From Rhyacichthys aspro (lineage: Eukaryota; Chordata; Actinopteri; Gobiiformes; Rhyacichthyidae), in NCBI GenBank assembly GCA_036850595.1, contig CM072152.1, forward strand, positions 21,775,179 to 21,839,178: 64,000 bases of DNA. Reading direction: 5' to 3'. Below, piece after piece: positions 61,378 through 64,000 of this stretch; the stretch's first letter is position 1; each line of letters begins with the position of its first letter. The position numbers and the translations under genes were made by a program. Below the pieces are notes generated by a model. That model was not told the origin of the DNA and ran no database searches. It saw nothing but the letters and a program-made list of their open reading frames with translations.

Positions 61378-61563
61378 AGTTTAGCTGGTAGGCTATCAAC
61401 AATAGACAGAGATCAGCAGTTCAGACTCCAGGTTCAGGAGAAAGAGGAGCAGGACCGACTCATGCAGCAGACAGTCAATGAACTGGAGCAGCAAATAGAG
61501 GAGTTAACAAAGAAGAAAAGAAGAAAGAAGTGGTACCAGAGAATCTTCTGCCACTTGTCCTAA
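61378..61563 (+). other. orphan coiled-coil reading frame, possible terminal exon or gene fragment
   Basis: The frame is open for 61 codons to TAA at 61561-61563, without its own early ATG. The C-terminal part is strikingly protein-like: charged heptads such as EKEEQDRLMQQTVNELEQQ, a basic KKKRRKKW patch and a short hydrophobic end RIFCHLS. Several AG acceptors lie near its start. I do not recognise the family. It could be the last exon of an unseen gene or a decayed duplicate. Confidence 0.3.
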
Positions 61564-61614
61564 TCCCCAAACCACTAACCCCTGGATACCCCCTAACCCA
61601 ATAACCCCTAGATG

Positions 61615-61690
61615 GAGAGATGGAGACAGATGGAGAGACAGAGACACACAGACAGACAGGTGGATAGTTAGATATCTGTCTGTCTGTCTA
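61615..61690. repeat. GAGA/GACA and CTGT simple repeats
   Basis: Runs of gatggagaga, cagacaga and ctgtctgtctg follow the orphan coiled-coil frame. Confidence 0.75.
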
Positions 61691-62319
61691 GATTTCTTTC
61701 TTTCCCTGCCTTCACCTCCCCATCTTAAAAAAAAACAAATAAAAAAAAAAAAACTACAGAAAGATGATTAGAAAATTATTTTTAATTAGACAAATTCACT
61801 TTAAAAGGTCTTCAACAAACAGTACTTGTGTATGTTGTATTTTAACTTAACAAAAATATTCTTATTTAATTAAATGTCGCCAATGGAAAAAATGCAAACC
61901 AGTTTTGAAACTTTCAGGAAACAAAAACACTGACTCAGACTCAAAGTTTTAGATTTATATCACCCACACCTGAAGAAAAATATAGTATAGAAATAAAGGA
62001 ACTATTAATAAATGGCTGCCTTTAGAACTGAGAAAGTGTCACACAGTGAAACAGTGAAAGATCAGGATCGGTCCGACACTGAAGGAACTGATGCATATGA
62101 TCTGAGGAAATATATATGTATTTGAAAATATTTATTAATCCTCCCAATATTCCTCATTATTATATCATCAGTGCAAAATAGAGTATATTCTGGGACGATT
62201 GTAGTTTGTGAAGCGGTAGAAAGTGTGTGCTCAGATGGGGTAGATGATGTTTGTAGACACAGGTAAAGGTATAATCGACCATTAGGCAAATAAACATACA
62301 AGTTCATCACAAATGGACA

Positions 62320-62510
62320 CTGGCCGTTTCCCATTTGCCAGGATCCTTCCTCGGTAAGAGTCTCTGGAGGAAACCAGATAAAGGTGTGTTCCATTTGGTT
62401 CCAAACCCCAGCTCCTTCCAAGAACTGAGTCCTCAAAATACCCAGGATGCATCTGTGTAGCCTCCTTTCCCTTCCCACAATGCCCCGCACAAGTGTTTTG
62501 GGGGAAAAAA
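62320..62510 (-). repeat. dispersed repeat, inverted relative to the bcdin3d 5' end
   Basis: Read on the minus strand it contains gcggggcattgtgggaag, gatgcatcctgggtatttt and gaggaaggatcctggcaaat followed by gggaaacggccagt. The last part matches aaggaaaggatcctcgcagt and gggaaacgtccagt at 63154-63190 on the plus strand, giving an inverted pair about 800 bp apart. A non-autonomous DNA transposon is the likely class. The long minus-strand frame across it (62062-62490) shows no known domain and is not called. Confidence 0.5.
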
Positions 62511-63028
62511 ATGGCAGTAGAAAAGGAAATGAGGCTTAAAGGGGAGATTTTTCAGTTTAAATACGACTGTGCATTTGCTGTGTTCATAGAAAATGTTTCA
62601 TTTTGAAAACATTTGTCCAATAAACTGCACAGTTGTTTTATTTCATATAAATGAGATTTTATCAGCGTTGTTCAGCTGATTGTTACTGAATGCAGAACAT
62701 ATCACATTCAGCTGCTCTTATTTTACTACAAATACATATGACATAAAGAAATAAAGTAAATATCAACTAATGTAACTAACTATTCAGCTCCACAAATGTT
62801 TGTCCTTTTTTTCACGAGCCATGGATCAGTTTCAGACTCTCACCAACATCAAACTGTCATTATAAAAAGAATCTTGGGTTCGTTTTTTTCATTTTATTAA
62901 TTTTTATTAAGGTTTTATTTGTTTATTCGCTTGCTTAACATTGCATTTTATATTATAGTATTCAAATATTTAATTATCATAACTCCCTTCCTCCTTTAAT
63001 AGAGATTTAGAAACAGCAACAAAACTTT

Positions 63029-63037
63029 GGGCGGGGC
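63029..63037 (+). promoter_or_regulatory. bcdin3d: GC box (Sp1-type) upstream of bcdin3d
   Basis: GGGCGGGGC, followed closely by a tgacgag CRE-like word, lies about 155 bp before the bcdin3d ATG. No TATA box is seen. Confidence 0.5.
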
Positions 63038-63190
63038 TTTTGGTGACGAGGCTCGGCCACTTTGAAGCCTGCAAAGACTCATGAGGACTGACCCAGGACT
63101 CTAGCCTTGGCTTCTAGGACTCTAGAGGAGCCGACTCTGGAGGAGCCACCTTCAAGGAAAGGATCCTCGCAGTTTGGGAAACGTCCAGTA

Positions 63191-63394
63191 ATGGCAGCAT
63201 GTTCAAAGAGCTGCAGTGATGTAGAAGATGAATTAAATGATCCAGGGGCTGCTCCTTTTGGTAACTTTATAAACTATTACACATTTAATCCTCCTGAAAA
63301 CCGCCTTAGCCTCATACCAGCCTCGCTCCTCTCAGATCTGGGTCACAACAACGATAAAAAGACACTTATTCTAGATGTGGGCTGTAACTCTGGG
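63191..63394 (+). CDS. bcdin3d: RNA 5'-monophosphate methyltransferase BCDIN3D, first coding exon (partial gene)
   Basis: Seen: an ATG at 63191 opens 68 codons ending in a GGG/gtaagt donor at 63394/63395. The peptide has PGAAPFGNFINYYTFNPPE, then NRLSLIPASLL, and ends LILDVGCNSG. Known: human BCDIN3D has PGAAPFGNFPHYSRFHPPE and LDVGCNSG at the same positions; the last is the S-adenosylmethionine-binding motif I. The enzyme methylates the 5' phosphate of tRNA-His and some pre-miRNAs in the cytoplasm. The open frame continues upstream to about 63107 without an ATG, and that part (rich in LEEP words) overlaps a dispersed repeat, so 63191 is the supported start. The remaining exons lie beyond the window; none was recognised in the last 600 bp. 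Confidence 0.93.
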
Positions 63395-64000
63395 GTAAGT
63401 TCATCTATATTTTACCTTTTAACCCATTATCTACTGAGGCTAAAATGCCCGTTTGGACATATTTTATTATTATAGCTATAAAAAGGTCAGATAATGTCCC
63501 ATGTCTGTGTGCTTTGGCTCCTTTTTTCCTGGATTTTTCAGATTGGTCGAAGGCCATGGATGTACTGAGAGACAGCGTTGCGCTCGCGTGTGACTTCCTG
63601 TGTTTGGCTACCGTAATGAACCGTATATCGACGGAAAGCGCAAGATTTTTTCAGATTAGACTAGCTAGGGCGGAGTTACGGTAAAAATAGTCCGCGCATG
63701 GAAAACCTAGCGCCCGCGATAGAACCGATATTACACATTACCTCTATTTGATTAATTCAGGTTATTACAGCTGCTGAACAACATTTCATAAATTCAATTA
63801 AATTCATAAAAAAAAACAAAATCTATACGGGCTACATGATATAATGAACAGAAAAGTCCAAATGGGCTATTTAGAGTCCTAAACTAAAATAAATATATAA
63901 CATAGCCTTCATACAGATTCATATTGTCTATTTAAAAAATTAAAGACATTATCTGAATTGTTATGGCCATTGACTTTGGCTTATATTAACATTAAATATT
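63395..64000 (+). other. bcdin3d intron 1 (5' part)
   Basis: AT-rich sequence, with an out-of-character CpG-containing patch at about 63545-63720 (gtatatcgacggaaagcg, gtccgcgcatgg) that may be an inserted element. No second bcdin3d exon was recognised. Confidence 0.45.

Larger units (their letters stand above)
57546..62980. other. cox14 5' region and cox14-bcdin3d intergenic region
   Basis: About 5.4 kb with no fully supported gene. It includes the presumed cox14 intron, a possible cox14 first exon near 58728-58870, microsatellites at about 57806-57833 (ATT) and 60720-60747 (AAAT), an orphan coiled-coil frame at 61378-61563 followed by purine-rich simple sequence, and a repeat on the minus strand at about 62320-62500. 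Confidence 0.5.

Noticed and set aside
62062..62490. 142-codon minus-strand frame
   Set aside because: It crosses a dispersed repeat, and its translation shows no family motif. Length alone is not enough in this repeat context.

Overview
The window is a vertebrate nuclear chromosome segment, almost certainly from a teleost fish. It carries split genes with GT-AG introns, about 70% protein identity or better (by eye) to remembered human proteins, AT-rich intergenic DNA and fish-style dispersed repeats. No bacterial, viral or organellar replicon features were seen. Six protein-coding genes can be supported, and the exon-by-exon reconstructions keep reading frame throughout.

Layout: the last coding exon of asic1 (plus strand, ends 851) with its 3' UTR; smarcd1 (plus, 8858-19743, 12 coding exons, 514 aa); gpd1 (plus, 22205-27137, 8 exons, 351 aa); cers5 (plus, 31026-55707, 10 exons, 392 aa, with a 12.3-kb first intron); cox14 (minus, 57359-57538, one coding exon, 59 aa); and the first coding exon of bcdin3d (plus, from 63191, running off the window). 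These genes are neighbours or near neighbours on human 12q13. From memory of the human map, the cers5-cox14 pair is inverted as a unit relative to gpd1, and bcdin3d has moved next to it.

The genes do unrelated housekeeping jobs: chromatin remodelling (smarcd1), glycerol-3-phosphate shuttle (gpd1), ceramide synthesis (cers5), cytochrome c oxidase assembly (cox14), RNA 5'-phosphate methylation (bcdin3d) and proton-gated cation conduction (asic1). I see no functional cluster beyond conserved synteny.

Between the exons the sequence holds three minisatellites (36-bp unit in gpd1 intron 3, 21-bp-class unit between gpd1 and cers5, 31-bp unit in cers5 intron 1), LINE-like 3' tails, hAT-like termini, short dispersed repeats and microsatellites. 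Three places with G/C and A homopolymers look like assembly errors. I did not find a convincing novel biological system. The more interesting leads are a perfect 21-nt inverted repeat, an orphan coiled-coil reading frame, a minisatellite that is open in the frame of a gpd1 exon, and a repeat inserted at the bcdin3d 5' end.
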